Assembly: GCA_934047225.1 (NCBI GenBank)
Contig: OW204005.1
Span: forward strand, 19,228,396 to 19,292,395
Length of the DNA: 64,000 nucleotides
Direction of reading: 5' to 3'
DNA from: Ypsolopha sequella
Taxonomy: Eukaryota; Arthropoda; Insecta; Lepidoptera; Ypsolophidae
The position numbers and the translations under genes are program-made. Below, in pieces: positions 11,103-21,985 of this stretch. How positions within the stretch are numbered: position 1 is the stretch's first letter; each line of letters opens with the position of its first letter. The notes beneath the pieces are model-generated. The model worked only from the letters and a program-made list of their open reading frames with translations. It was not told the origin of the DNA and did no database searches.

Positions 11103-11275
11103 AAGACTGTACATGAGCCTAGAGCATGAACAACGCCAGACCTTCGAGGATTCGTTTGAAGAAATTTGGACTCTCATTGTATTGAAAAAAATATATTTGA
11201 TTTATTGATATTTTATCTAAGGGTTCTACTTATAAACAATGTGTTGGGATTTATACTTTTGTCAAAAAAATAAAT
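11103..11275. repeat. Dispersed repeat (relatives at 25920-26085 inverted and 44430-44580)
   Basis: Contains agagcatgaacaacgccaga and a region ending caatgtgttgggatttatac. The reverse complement recurs at 25920-26085 in a par-6 intron and a diverged copy occurs near 44430. Nature unknown. Confidence 0.6.
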
Positions 11276-11635
11276 GTTTTACACATGTTTTCACATGTAC
11301 TAGACCGCTCGGACTTTTTCGGATTTAAGACTTAGTCCGTCCGCTGTGTTTAACGAAACAATTATAGATGATTTTACGAAAGTATAGCATGAAAAAATAA
11401 TGTGATTCGACGGATGTGATACCGACTCCATTGAAGGGGTAGAAATATTAACTTGTAACACCTTATTTATTGCATACCTCTCTTGAAGTAATTTAACTGA
11501 CTTTTTCGGACCAAGTCGGACCGGACCGGCTTTTTACTGAAATAGGGCTGGTCCACTCGGTCCGCTTGAGTTTAGGATTTACCTTAAAAGTCCATCGGAT
11601 CGGATCGGAGTCCTATTTAAACGGACCAAATCTAT
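11276..11635. other. No gene recognised
   Basis: Contains several short ggaccggaccgg-like and tcggatcggatcgg-like stretches but no exon or clear repeat boundary. Confidence 0.35.
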
Positions 11636-11639
11636 TACG

Positions 11640-12029
11640 TATTATTACTAAGACTTCGCTGTCCGTCCGTCTGTCACCAGGCTGTATCTCATGAACCGTG
11701 ATAGTTAGACAGTTGAAATTTTCACAGACGATGTATTTCTGTTGCCGCTATAACAACTTATACTAAAAAACAGTGTTTAAAAACACTTGTACTTATCCAC
11801 ATCTACATATTATATACCTATATGGATAAGTACAAGTGTTTTTTTAAACAATGTTTTATAAATTCCACCAAGTGCCAACAATCACTAGCATCTACTATAT
11901 ACTAAAAAACAGAATAAAATAAATATTTAAGGGGGCTCCCATACAACAGAATTAATCTTTTGCTATTTTTATAGATAATGGTACGGAACCCTTCGTGCGC
12001 GAGTCCGACTCGCGCTTGGCCGGTTTTTT
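11640..12029. mobile_element. Lepidopteran repeat ending in 'cgcgcttggccggtttttt'
   Basis: Starts with cgctgtccgtccgtctgtca and ends cgagtccgactcgcgcttgg then ccggtttttt, a pair of ends I recognise as common in lepidopteran genomes. Fragments of the same end lie at 9705-9737, 26865-26935 and 52035-52075. An internal hairpin (11779-11799 with 11822-11843; arms aacacttgtacttatcca) may be a nested insertion. Confidence 0.6.
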
Positions 12030-13426
12030 AGTCCATGTGACAACTCTATCATGCACCCCAAAATACAAAACACACTTTCGCTTAATCTGGTATACTAGTA
12101 AAAGCTTGTCCATCAAATGGCTCGCCAGTCGCTACAGAGTTACAGAGTAATGAATACGTTGCGCTCCAACGACGCGAGACGATGATGACGCAGCCGGCAG
12201 GCTGCTTTGATGTTCTGGTTGGCATTTAATGAATGCAAACAACTTGTAGCGTTCACCTGCCTAATTGGGTTGTAATCTTTTGATTGAGAGAGACGTTCGA
12301 CACCATTAACCAACAGCTACTATACCTAATGAATTCAACAGTATAGAAATAACTGGATATTAGAATGTTTTTATTATGTCTTATTAATAAAAGCGTCACG
12401 AAAAGGTGAAAATTGATGAATCTGAGAGTGATAACGAGCGTATAATCTGTGGTGTGCCTCAAGGGTAAATTTTGGGTCCGCTGTTTTTTTATATAGATAT
12501 AAAAACACAATATGCATTTAAATTATTATAATAAAATCGTAAAAAGTAGGGTTTGTCCGTGCAAGAGAACAAAAACTTGAAAGTAAATTATTTTGGGCTC
12601 GCTATTTAATATAATAATTTATTATTAAACTCAGAGGTATCCTGTCTTGATAAAAATATCGCTGTTTGCTACTTTTATGAAACATCATGTCTTTATAAAA
12701 AGCCGAAATATTGTACCAATAAAACGGGTTTTGTAACCAGCGTTCCCGATAGCCGATCGAGTACGTTAACAACTTAACCGTCCTGATTGAGTGACCAACC
12801 AAATATCAATTCAATATCCATTGCGCAAACACAAAACATTTCAATCAAACAATCAGACTATAAAGTAGTCACACGCGAACATAACTTGTTAACTATTAGT
12901 GTAGGACTCATATGATATGTCGGCTTACTCACTACATTAAATTGTGTTTTCATTCACTTCAAAGCAGTCGTTTTGCGCCAACCCAGCTTGAAAAAGCGCT
13001 AGATTTCTTTAGACGAGCTTTAAATGTATGTATTTTTAAATATATGCACCGACTTTAAATCCTCAAGAAAAAGAAGGAAAAAAAACGGACTGGAATGTAT
13101 TCAGTTTAATATCTTTGAAAATCATAATATAATAAATTTCTGTAAATAAAAAAAGGAATTGCCTATAGTTTCTAGGTAAAATTGTGTGACACTGCGCGGG
13201 GTGGAAGGCAGAGGTACCGGGAAGGTTGGCTCCGCCGATCCACCAATCACAGAGCACAAAGAGCACATGCCACCAATCGCAATATCCGACGTCATGACAC
13301 CATTGATCGTAACATAGCACCATTCATACACCAACTCCTCTGCTTAATTGCTCCGTGGTAAATAATCATTGAAAATTGAGATTTTAAATTCTTAAATATG
13401 TATATTATTTTATTACTGTTTTATTA
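12030..13426. other. No gene recognised
   Basis: AT-rich. The minus frames at 12253-12510, 12602-12802 and 13063-13334 have low-complexity or unremarkable content and no splice support. Confidence 0.4.
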
Positions 13427-13690
13427 TACAACGTGTAACAGAAAGGTGTAACCATATTTGAAGAGCTTATTCAGTCAATGGAATAGAACAACTTTTACTA
13501 TGGGGCCAACCCTGAAATCTGAAAAAAAATCTGCCCTTCCATACATTTCGACCGAGCGGCAGTGCATTTTCCTATGAAGCCAGTAATTTTTTTTTCGATA
13601 TACAGGATTTGTTCCATAATAAAAGTTGTTCTAAACCATTGGCTGTATAAGCTCTTCAAATATGGTTACACCTTTCTGTTACACCTTGTA
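13427..13690. mobile_element. MITE, relative of the 2763-3042 element
   Basis: Same tacaacgtgtaacagaaagg start and inverted end, with left flank TA. Internal sequence is similar to the 2.8-kb copy, so the two are members of one TA-inserting family. Confidence 0.75.
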
Positions 13691-13693
13691 TTT

Positions 13694-13853
13694 AAACAGA
13701 TTTTTATGAATATTATATGAGAAATTAAATAAAAAAGAAAATTTTCGATATATATTTCGACCCACTTGGGGCCGTCGTCAGTGGGTCGAAATATATGTCG
13801 AAAGTTTTCTTTTTTATTTAATTTCTCATATAATATTCATAAAAATCTGTTTA
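13694..13853. repeat. Long hairpin: about 72-bp arms around a short loop
   Basis: aaacagatttttatgaatat (from 13694) is matched by its reverse complement ending near 13853. The arms close at tttcgacccact / agtgggtcgaaa around ggggccgtcgtc. It lies directly beside the preceding MITE. Confidence 0.8.
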
Positions 13854-14051
13854 TATATATAATAAAACAGTAAAAAAAGCTTTTATTAAGTAAAAATATT
13901 TATTATCATATATTATTTTATATAATACTATTGTTTTTAATAATAATAATGTTCAGGTCAAAAACTACTTTTTCTAAATCAAATTCGGATATTTAAAAAT
14001 TTAATAATTTTCAAAACGAGCTTTGTTCCGCACTTGCAGTAATTAAAATCG

Positions 14052-14345
14052 CCTCTATGGTCGAGTAGTAGAGCGCTCGCCTGCTAATCTATAGGTCGTG
14101 GATTCGATCCCCGCGATGCACATTATTTTGTGATCGGTCTGCGTGCTTTGGATTCAGAAGGCACGTTAAGCTATTGTCCATTTGTGCCCAAAGTTCACCA
14201 ATACTCAACACCGATAACATTTGGGTCGTAATAATTATCGGTGAAAAACGGGTGTACCTAGTGTGGTTTTTGACTCGCATTTCACAGTTCACACCTCTGA
14301 CACCACCTCGGGGAGGGATACATGTCGTGTCGAAATGTGTAGTCA
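14052..14345 (+). mobile_element. tRNA-derived SINE
   Basis: The head looks like a tRNA gene: ggtcgagtagtagagcgc (A-box-like) and ggattcgatcc (B box) about 40 bp later. It is followed by the body shared by this SINE family (cggtgaaaaacgggtgtacc, then cctctgacaccacctcgggg). It is not a working tRNA: no acceptor-stem pairing is evident. Related copies: 15527, 25075 (minus), 34318 and 40250 (minus), 47005, 62480. Confidence 0.7.
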
Positions 14346-15524
14346 TTAAAAATTTATTGGAGTTAAGTGTTGTAAAAAGCGCTAGATGTAGCGTTGAAAA
14401 CGCTAAACTGGGAGCACTGCTAAGGCATGAATAATATAAAGAAACACCTGGAGGCTTTACGTCACTGGTGAAATTCCTTGGTCTATAATTGGAAACCAAC
14501 TTCTAAGGCTAGGGCCATATTTGTGAATTCTAAACAAGGCGATTTCATTATTTTTAGACTTGGTTTCACAGTCAGTTTTATACTTGTAGTACTTAGCCTT
14601 TTGCCTGCGGCTGCGTCCGCGCAGCAGGGAAAATCCATTGGAGTAGCCAGGGTTTTGTTATGGAGAGGTCTTAAGGGGATCCGATTCCTATACAAAAGTT
14701 CAGGCCTTTTCCTGAGTTAACCATATGGTTATATGTACTGAAAATTATGTCAATAATCTTCGTAACGCCACAATAAGTCGCGAATTAATAAAATATATTT
14801 TTAAAAATTACCTTTCAAGCACATTTTAGTAATGATATTTCGTCAAATTCTGACATTGTAGTGGTGCGCACTACGCAGTAACATACAAGCATGTGTGAGT
14901 ACCTTTTTTACGTATGTGTATATTATGCAACGCTGCCAGATGTACGGAGCGGGGACGACTGCGGCGTTGCCGCTCCGAATTCTTATTATAATTTCTTCGA
15001 AACTGCTAATGCATGCTTTTTTGATTCTAACTAGTGTTGCCATTGTACCAAATGTACCGTAATTTCGGTATGTAATACTAAAATTTTATCTCTTGAAGTC
15101 TAAACATTTTCAAGTTATATCTATCATGAATCATGCATGACAGTAAATACGAAATAAATAAACAGGTCCTGATTTCAAAATATTTGTATCTCTGAAAACA
15201 TCAAATACATATATACATATTATATGCTTTGCTTCGCTGATGTGATGTAGTTAAAATACGGAAAAAGGAAAATTGTGTACTATGTCATTTAAACATTGAT
15301 GACAAAGAAATGGAAGAAATGAGATTTTAAAATATATATATTTTTTTATTTTCCTTCACTGGCGAGAAACAACCAGGATATCGAAACTACAGCCAAGGAG
15401 AGAAAAAAATTCGCCATTATTCTAGCAGATGGCGCTTTCAAAATGAACAAAAAGCACAGCTATTATTACCAGGTTTGTGAAATTATTGTTATTTATCACA
15501 TTTTAGTATTTTTAATATGGGGAC
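14346..15524. other. No gene recognised
   Basis: Contains the plus frame 14478-14720 and minus frame 14843-15043, neither with a recognisable domain. The first has a hydrophobic stretch (LVVLSLLPAAASA) but no start or splice context I trust. Confidence 0.35.
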
Positions 15525-15526
15525 AG

Positions 15527-15700
15527 TGGCGTAGCTCAGGCAGTAAAATGCTGGAGTCTCAATCTCCATACAATCGTAACAGACGTAACAATCGTCGGTG
15601 AAATGAGGGTGTACATGTGTGGACTATGACTTTCACCGCACAGTCCACACTAGGAAAATACCTCTGACACCCCCGCGGGGATTCAAGTTGTGACGATATA
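15527..15700 (+). mobile_element. SINE copy with internal deletion
   Basis: A tRNA-like head (gtggcgtagctcaggcagta) is joined almost directly to the SINE body (atcgtcggtgaaatgagggt ... cctctgacacccccgcgggg). The B box and part of the body are missing. Confidence 0.6.
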
Positions 15701-15966
15701 TACAAGGTGACTTTTTGATCATCGTCCAAATTCATGCTGGAGGCTTGATAAGTGATCAGTATCTTGGATCAGTAACAATTTTTGTGAAATTCGTATAATG
15801 AAATTTCGGCTTCCCATATAAATTCAGTTCCAGTCCCGAGTGAATCACTATGGGGAGTTGAAATTTCATTTTACGAATTTTACCAAAATTGTTATTGATG
15901 CATGATACCGATCACTTACAAAGCCACCAGTATGAATTTGGACGATGATCAAAAAGTCACCTTGTA
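15701..15966. mobile_element. TA-flanked MITE with 40-bp inverted termini
   Basis: Starts tacaaggtgactttttgatc and ends with its reverse complement, flanked by TA (15699-15700 and 15967-15968). It inserted right behind the SINE. Confidence 0.85.
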
Positions 15967-15968
15967 TA

Positions 15969-16445
15969 CTGTAGGGACAATCCTGAAATCGCAAAATAAA
16001 CATATTTTTATAGATAAGTTAATTTAGCTACAACTATCAAAAACCACTAAACTTACACCATGACACATTATTATTTCTTACTTCCTTACGTTATGAACTT
16101 ATGATTCTCTACTTTCTTCAGTACTTTCACAATTTTATTTTATTGCAGGTCTAGGGACAGCTCAAAGTGACAAAAATGGCGAAGTGTTATTTTGTGTGCT
16201 TCATAACACCGCTGCAACCCATCACTGTGTGTGGTGGAAGTTGACAGGGATGAAGACTTTATACAAGGAATGATACCAAAATTGGTATCGTTTTACAAGG
16301 AATGCGTATTGCCAGAAATAATACTAATGAAAGTAACGAAAAATGCAAGTGTTACGATCTTGTAAATAAATAAATCTTATAATTGGTCTTTTTTATTTCA
16401 TTATAAAAACTTCTCATTATATTTTCATAATAAAATTTCATTCAT
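15969..16445. other. No gene recognised
   Basis: AT-rich, with no open frame or repeat I can name. Confidence 0.35.
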
Positions 16446-16745
16446 AGCAAAATAATACAAATTAAAACACAAATAATACAAATTAAAACACAAAAAGAAT
16501 TTATGATAGGGGATCGAACCTAGATACCATAAATTGCGAAGCAAGCATACGCTACAATGTACCACGCGGTGTCTTGTTGAGGTGAACGAAATTTGCTATA
16601 TTTTCATACATAGCAAAATAATACAAATTTAAAACACAAAAAGAATTTATGATAGGGAATCGAACCTAGATACTATGAATTGCGAAGCAAGTATACGCTA
16701 CAATGCGCCACGCGATGTCTTGTTGAGGTGAATGAAATTTGCTAT
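16446..16745 (-). repeat. Two tandem copies of a tRNA-like repeat (about 160 bp each)
   Basis: The sequence aatttatgataggggatcga ... cacgcggtgtcttgttgagg appears twice in direct order. On the minus strand each copy has a B box (taggttcgatcccc / taggttcgattccc) and an upstream tRNA-like segment. The B box is intact but the cloverleaf is poor, so this is probably a tRNA-derived SINE head or tRNA pseudogene. Confidence 0.6.
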
Positions 16746-17404
16746 TATTAATTACCTGTAGTGACAATTTACATGTGTGGGTAAGATTTCTTGTATACAC
16801 AGAGATCGGTACAATTAAAACTTGTAGGCCAATTTATGTAAAAGTTGAATGATTTATCGATTGTGTAATGATTAGAACTTATCACATATGCTTGTATTGG
16901 ATCGCGAAGTGAGATTCTGTTTGTTTATATTACAAAGTAAGATCATTAAAAAATTCAATATCAATATTGGCAAAACAGCGCCATCTCACGAGGATGTGGT
17001 GCCTAGCTGCTCGAATCGTTCCCCCTTAAGGGGGCCTCGCCCCAGTCTGACACAAAACTATTTTCGTTCAAAATTATTGTTTATTAAAATGGAATTTCCA
17101 TAGGAATCGTAAATTACTTAAGAGACCTGCGAGCAATCCTAGTTCATACAAACGAAATACCGCAACCATTTGTAAATCATTGATATTCTTACGATAGTCT
17201 GTGTTTATTCCGATTGGATTACAGAATATCTAGGTTCCCAAATATATATTAAATAAGAACACTGATTTAGACGAAATTCAACGCGTGCAAAAGAGATGGC
17301 ATGTTAGGCGGGCGTCGTCGCACGCACGACAAATTTCAATCCCAAGTTGATGTTGATGAAAATGAGAATTACGCGGTAGACCCACGGGTCTGATTGATGC
17401 TAAT
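16746..17404. other. No gene recognised
   Basis: The short frame 16888-17103 has no domain. No splice signals of note. Confidence 0.35.
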
Positions 17405-17509
17405 TTATATATGTCGTGGGCAGATCGTGAAATATGAATGGAAAATCTTTCACCAAAAGTGAAAATAGGTGCGACGACGAGCGCTGTGAGCCGAAGCGAG
17501 GAGGAGCGT

Positions 17510-20500
17510 CTTCTTCTTCTTCTTCTTCTTGGTGGGCTCGGTTTCCGCACCTAGTCTCTTTTTTGGACCTTTGTGCGTGGAAAAGTGTGGGGCCGTCTAT
17601 TCTAGCCAGCCCAGCTCACGCCAAAATCCCAAGAGGCGACCTAGGTCGCCACAGGACTGGCGGAGCGTCCTCGGTTCACCGAGGATCTTAGCCCGTTGTG
17701 TGCTGACTCCTACGCAATCTACTGTCACGTGGGTCGGCGTTTCTTCGACCTCCATACAAGCTCTGCATAGAGGGCTGTCCGTTAGACCTATAATATAGAA
17801 GTGTCTGTTAAGGTTACTGTGTCCTGTGATTAGCCCTACCATCATGCGAAGGTTGGATCTATTAAGACGTAGAAGTTTCTTTGTCAGACGACGGTCCACG
17901 GTAGGGAAAACCGTTTTCGTCTGTCTGCAGGCTGTCATGCTTGCCCATTGCTCAGCATGTTGAGAGCTGGTTCTTTCACGCAGCCATGTTCGTATCTGGT
18001 TAAAGGGCAAGGGAACCAGGGGTTCAGCACCTACTGGTTTTAACCTTGCGCCTTTTTTCGCCAGTTCATCTGCTGCGTCGTTGCCCAGCGATCCACTGTG
18101 TCCTTTTATCCACTGGAGGGTTACATTATTATGACGACTTACCTCTTCCAGTTGATTAAGACATTGTAGTATTAGCCCAGAGTTTACCGTGGTCTTGCTA
18201 AGGGCTCGTAGTACCGCCGTGCTGTCAGAAAGTATCCTAATATTGAGGCTTCTAGCTTCCCTTCTGAGTACCGCGCTTGTCGCCAGGATAATTCCGATGC
18301 ATTCCGCTTGGAAAATCGTATTGTGCTTACCCAAGGCTGTTGATTTGTAAATGTTAAGTTCGGCTGAGTACGCTCCGGCCCCAGTACCCTCCTCTGTTTT
18401 GGAGCCATCTGTATATATCCTTACCTCGTGGATATTAGAGTGGTCTGCTGGTTCCTCAAATAATTGAACGTTGTAATGTCTATTAAATACATGTTTTCTA
18501 GGGATTCTGTCACACGGCGCGTCCATTAGTGGTTGGTGGGACAAGGCCAGCCCAAGAATGCGCGTGTGTGGTGCCCTGTCGTCGCTTTTCCACTGTCCGG
18601 CTGCCCTGAGTCTGAACGTAGCAGCCGCCGCCTCCTGTTGTATAAACAGATGTAGCGGCGGGATGTCCAGAATTATCTCGAGGGCCGCGGATGCAGTGGT
18701 TCGCATGCAACTTGTGGTTAGCATACAGGCAAGCCTTTGGAACTTTAATAGTTCTTTCTGTACGTAGCCGGCGTCCATCCTGGGCCACCAGACAACGGCA
18801 CCGTACGAGACCATTGGTCTTATCACTGCTTTGTAAAGCCAAAGCATTATGTTTGGGCGTAGTCCCCATTTCTTACCCAAAAGGCGTTTGCACTGCCATA
18901 ATGCTATGGTTCCCTTTTTCAGTTTGATGTTCATATGTTTTGTCCAATTCAACTTACTGTCAAGTGTCATACCCAGGTATTTGACTTCAGTTGATAGGGT
19001 TAAAGCAGTGCCGAAGAGTTTCGGTAGTCCCATGTTCGCCAATTTTCTCTTGTTGGTGAACAGGACTAGTTCCGTTTTTTTCGGGTTCACTGTTAATTGG
19101 TACTCCTCGCACCATTTTTCAACGACTTTGAATGCACCCTGCATCAGTTCACAGAGTGTGCCTTCGAATTTTCCATTAATAAGAATCGCAAGGTCGTCGG
19201 CATAGCCTATTGTGTGAAAGCACCTATCGTTGAGACGTCGGATTAGATCGTCTGCCACGATATTCCAGAGCAGCGGTGATAGGACGCCTCCCTGTGGGCA
19301 GCCCTTGGCAACCACAGCTCTGGTAGTGCCATTCACACTTAGTTGCACCGCTCTCAACTTAAGCATGTTGTCTATCCACTCGCGTAGTGTTGGTTCGACG
19401 TCATATTTAATGAGAGCCTGGCTGATGTTTGTAAATTTAGTTTTGTCAAAGGCGCCCTCGATATCGATAAAGGCCCCTAAGGTTGATTCCTTCGTATTTA
19501 GAGCACTCTCAATTTTTCTCACTACGCTATGCAGAGCCGACTCTGTTGATTTACCCGAACTGTAGGCATGTTGATTCGGGTGTAGCGGTTTCTTCTTTAG
19601 AGCTCCGTCTCTGATATGCCTGTCGCATAGCCTTTCCAGGGTCTTGAGTAGGAAGGATGTGAGACTAATGGGTCTAAAGGATTTCGCATCAGTGTAGTCA
19701 CTTCTACCCGGTTTAGGCAAAAATATAACTTTGACTTCCCTCCAGTCACACGGTATGTAGCCGTGTGCCAGACATGCTTTTAGGATGTCTGTCAGCGGTT
19801 CTGCTAGGTAGTCGATTCCCCATCTCAGAAGAGCGGGGAATACGCCATCCAGCCCCGCCGATTTGAACGGTAGGAAGCTGTTAACGGCCCAGGTGGTCTT
19901 GTCAGTATCGACCACATTCTCGGCCGCTTTCCAGTCCTGCTCAGTTGGAGTTCTGCTCGTTGTTTCTCCCCAGGTACAATCGTCTGAAATGCTGCAACCT
20001 GGGAAGTGTGTCTGGAGTAGTACTTCACAGGTCTCATTGTCTGTGTTGGTATAGTTATTATCCTGTTTCTTAAGCGAGCCTAGGTTGCGATCTTGGTCAC
20101 TTGATAGGACCTTACGTATCCTGGCAGCTTCATTGTTTGATTCAATGTTCTCACAGAAACGGCGCCAGGATTCGCATCTCCTAATCCTGATGCGCTTTTT
20201 GTAGAATGATTGGGCCTCTTTGTACTTCTCCCAGTCTTCCTCGTTTCTGGTGTTCATGGCTCTGTTGAATAAACGTCTCGACTTATGCCGGAGCCGTTCG
20301 AGTTCAGGTCCCCACCAGTGACATTTTGAGTTTTTGGAGGATTGTGTCACTAGTGGGCAAGCCTTCTGGTAGCATGTGTTAATACTGTTTGTTAGTGTTT
20401 TGACATTGGCTTCAATGTTGCTAGCTTTTGTCCTCATATCCTGAAAGTTAATCTTCTGCAGTTCTTCTTTCAGAAGACCCTTATACCATGCGATGTCCGT

Positions 20501-21144
20501 TTTCCTCGGGTTACGTCTAGGTAGTGGTCTCTCTATGTGGACACCTAGTTTGTAGCAGATTCGCCTGTGGTCCGAGAAAGAGGGCTCCTCGGACACGTGC
20601 CAATCCGTGACCAGTTTTGAAGCTGTCTCCGTAGCTAAGGTGATATCTACTATTGTTTGAAATCTGGAGGTAACGAAAGTTGGTTCCCAGCCCTTGTTGA
20701 GGACTGTTAGGTTCGTTGAGAAAAGATAAGATACTAGGTCTTCACCTCTCTTGTTAGGAGTCTCGCTGCCCCAAATTGGGTGGTGACAGTTGGAGTCTGC
20801 TGACACGATTAGGTCCAGGCCACTTTGCTCGCAGTGCTGTATCAAGTCCGCCAGCTCCCTAGTGGGCACCTCCTCATCACCAGGAAGGTAGGCAGACGCC
20901 AGCACCACAGTAGCATCGCCTCCCCCACAGGCCTGAACTTTGAGCCTGACTGTCGTCAGATCCCTGGAACAGAACTGTGTTAGAGGCACGGCATTCAAGT
21001 GGCGCGGGACGTAAATACATGTCCGTGGGCTTTGCACGGAGGTATTTAAAAATAGCTTACCTCCTATGTTGCCCAGGCCGCATATTCTGTCCGCCCTGAT
21101 CCAAGGCTCTTGGATCAGGGCGATAGTTTGTTTGTTAGCCTCCA
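17510..21144 (-). mobile_element. Non-LTR retrotransposon, RNase H-bearing (I/LOA-like), slightly 5'-truncated
   Basis: The element lies on the minus strand between two copies of gaggaggagcgt (17498-17509 and 21145-21156), a 12-bp target duplication. Its 3' end carries an (AAG)n tail (17510-17531, read on minus). The 5' end lacks ORF1 and the first residues of the endonuclease. The insertion sits in the large 5' intron or upstream region of par-6, antisense to that gene. Confidence 0.9.
17597..21142 (-). CDS. Retrotransposon ORF2: endonuclease, reverse transcriptase, RNase H
   Basis: The frame is open for 1146 codons from a GTG at 21037, and stays open up to the element's 5' edge (EANKQTIALIQEPW, the usual endonuclease beginning), so the true start was lost by truncation. 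Counting from 21037: APE-type endonuclease with ADSNCHHPIWGS (80-91) and SDH (155-157); RT with GCPQGGVLSPLLWN (579-592) and YADD (612-615); RNase H with TDGS (876-879), the E of QAE (912), SDS (937-939) and GHSG-GND (979-987). Near the C terminus is a CRAC...H...C knuckle. No stop or frameshift interrupts it, so it is a young copy. The clade assignment (I/LOA group) rests on RNase H after RT and overall look. Confidence 0.92.
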   Translation of the reverse strand, partial: EANKQTIALIQEPWIRADRICGLGNIGGKLFLNTSVQSPRTCIYVPRHLNAVPLTQFCSRDLTTVRLKVQACGGGDATVVLASAYLPGDEEVPTRELADLIQHCEQSGLDLIVSADSNCHHPIWGSETPNKRGEDLVSYLFSTNLTVLNKGWEPTFVTSRFQTIVDITLATETASKLVTDWHVSEEPSFSDHRRICYKLGVHIERPLPRRNPRKTDIAWYKGLLKEELQKINFQDMRTKASNIEANVKTLTNSINTCYQKACPLVTQSSKNSKCHWWGPELERLRHKSRRLFNRAMNTRNEEDWEKYKEAQSFYKKRIRIRRCESWRRFCENIESNNEAARIRKVLSSDQDRNLGSLKKQDNNYTNTDNETCEVLLQTHFPGCSISDDCTWGETTSRTPTEQDWKAAENVVDTDKTTWAVNSFLPFKSAGLDGVFPALLRWGIDYLAEPLTDILKACLAHGYIPCDWREVKVIFLPKPGRSDYTDAKSFRPISLTSFLLKTLERLCDRHIRDGALKKKPLHPNQHAYSSGKSTESALHSVVRKIESALNTKESTLGAFIDIEGAFDKTKFTNISQALIKYDVEPTLREWIDNMLKLRAVQLSVNGTTRAVVAKGCPQGGVLSPLLWNIVADDLIRRLNDRCFHTIGYADDLAILINGKFEGTLCELMQGAFKVVEKWCEEYQLTVNPKKTELVLFTNKRKLANMGLPKLFGTALTLSTEVKYLGMTLDSKLNWTKHMNIKLKKGTIALWQCKRLLGKKWGLRPNIMLWLYKAVIRPMVSYGAVVWWPRMDAGYVQKELLKFQRLACMLTTSCMRTTASAALEIILDIPPLHLFIQQEAAAATFRLRAAGQWKSDDRAPHTRILGLALSHQPLMDAPCDRIPRKHVFNRHYNVQLFEEPADHSNIHEVRIYTDGSKTEEGTGAGAYSAELNIYKSTALGKHNTIFQAECIGIILATSAVLRREARSLNIRILSDSTAVLRALSKTTVNSGLILQCLNQLEEVSRHNNVTLQWIKGHSGSLGNDAADELAKKGARLKPVGAEPLVPLPFNQIRTWLRERTSSQHAEQWASMTACRQTKTVFPTVDRRLTKKLLRLNRSNLRMMVGLITGHSNLNRHFYIIGLTDSPLCRACMEVEETPTHVTVDCVGVSTQRAKILGEPRTLRQSCGDLGRLLGFWRELGWLE

Positions 21145-21384
21145 GAGGAGGAGCGTGTTAGGTTCACATGTAAATAAATTTGGGGAGCCGAGCGAAGCGG
21201 AGCGGAGCGGAGCGAGGTGACCCTCCTAGTTTTAACAGAAATATGATATCTACGATATATATTATTCCCAATATTCCCGGGTGAGACAAGCCAATTTTAG
21301 AAGATCTTTGAATGCAGTTTTGTTTCTTTTAAAAAATTAAAGAAATGTTTCCTTTCAGTAAAATAAGCTAATTAAAGGATTTTT

Positions 21385-21782
21385 CAATGCATGTGCTCGT
21401 AAAGGCCCACTTTTTATGCATCAAAACCGAACAGAAAGTCGATTATTTTGCCCTAGGGCTTTATTATTATTAGTTTTTTAAATTAATTTACAATGGTTGG
21501 CTAACCTGCAGCCTTTCCTGTGTACCATAGACGTTATACTTTTTTTTCCACCGTTTAACGGCTCTGGATACAGTCCTTTTGAGCCAATTATAATTTAAAG
21601 TTCACAAGATTATATTTGTTTTCATTTCCTCACACTATGCATTGAAAAATGTAGTATGATACACGGGCGTAAGAGCAATAAATTACTCGGTTACGTTTAA
21701 AACACTCGCTACGCTCGTGTTTTAAATCGTCCTCGTAATTTATTCCTTTGCGCCCTTGTAGCATAAACTACTATAAGGTAGT
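21385..21782 (+). repeat. Dispersed 395-bp repeat, copy 1
   Basis: Runs from tgctcgtaaaggcccacttt to ttgtagcataaactacta. An inverted copy is at 23535-23925 and a direct copy at 26140-26527; all three lie in or beside par-6. The right part is partly self-complementary (aaaacactcgctacgctcgtgtttt). No coding. Confidence 0.8.
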
Positions 21783-21857
21783 TCCCCTCCAGGGCCCTTA
21801 AATTTTTTCCACCCTGTATATTAGGAAATGTAGAATAATACATAATTTCTATTCCAG

Positions 21858-21985
21858 GAGACAGTCTCGAAGAGCTGAACGGTTACGGCACGATGCGGCC
21901 CCGCAACATCATCTCCTCGATCCTCAGTGGAACACCAGCCAAGAACAAGGGACTCGCCATTTCCAACCCTCATGACTTTAGGATG
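21858..21985 (+). CDS. par-6: par-6 exon: linker and start of semi-CRIB
   Basis: The acceptor ttctattccag precedes 21858 and the donor GTAAGA follows 21985. The exon begins with two bases completing a Gly codon, then reads [20 protein letters not shown] and ends [10 protein letters not shown] preceding exon ending with one base is required. Confidence 0.93.

Larger units (their letters stand above)
17405..21240 (+). repeat. Dispersed repeat split by a retrotransposon insertion
   Basis: 17405-17509 and 21145-21240 together match the uninterrupted repeat at 54500-54720 (cgtgggca start; gagcgaagcggagc motif). In that copy the retrotransposon is absent, which fixes the insertion point. Confidence 0.75.

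Noticed and set aside
14052..14120. Functional tRNA gene
   Set aside because: A- and B-box motifs are present but no paired acceptor stem, and the downstream sequence is the SINE body repeated elsewhere.
18184..20054. Several plus- and minus-strand frames inside the retrotransposon
   Set aside because: They overlap the long ORF2 in other frames and have no motifs of their own.
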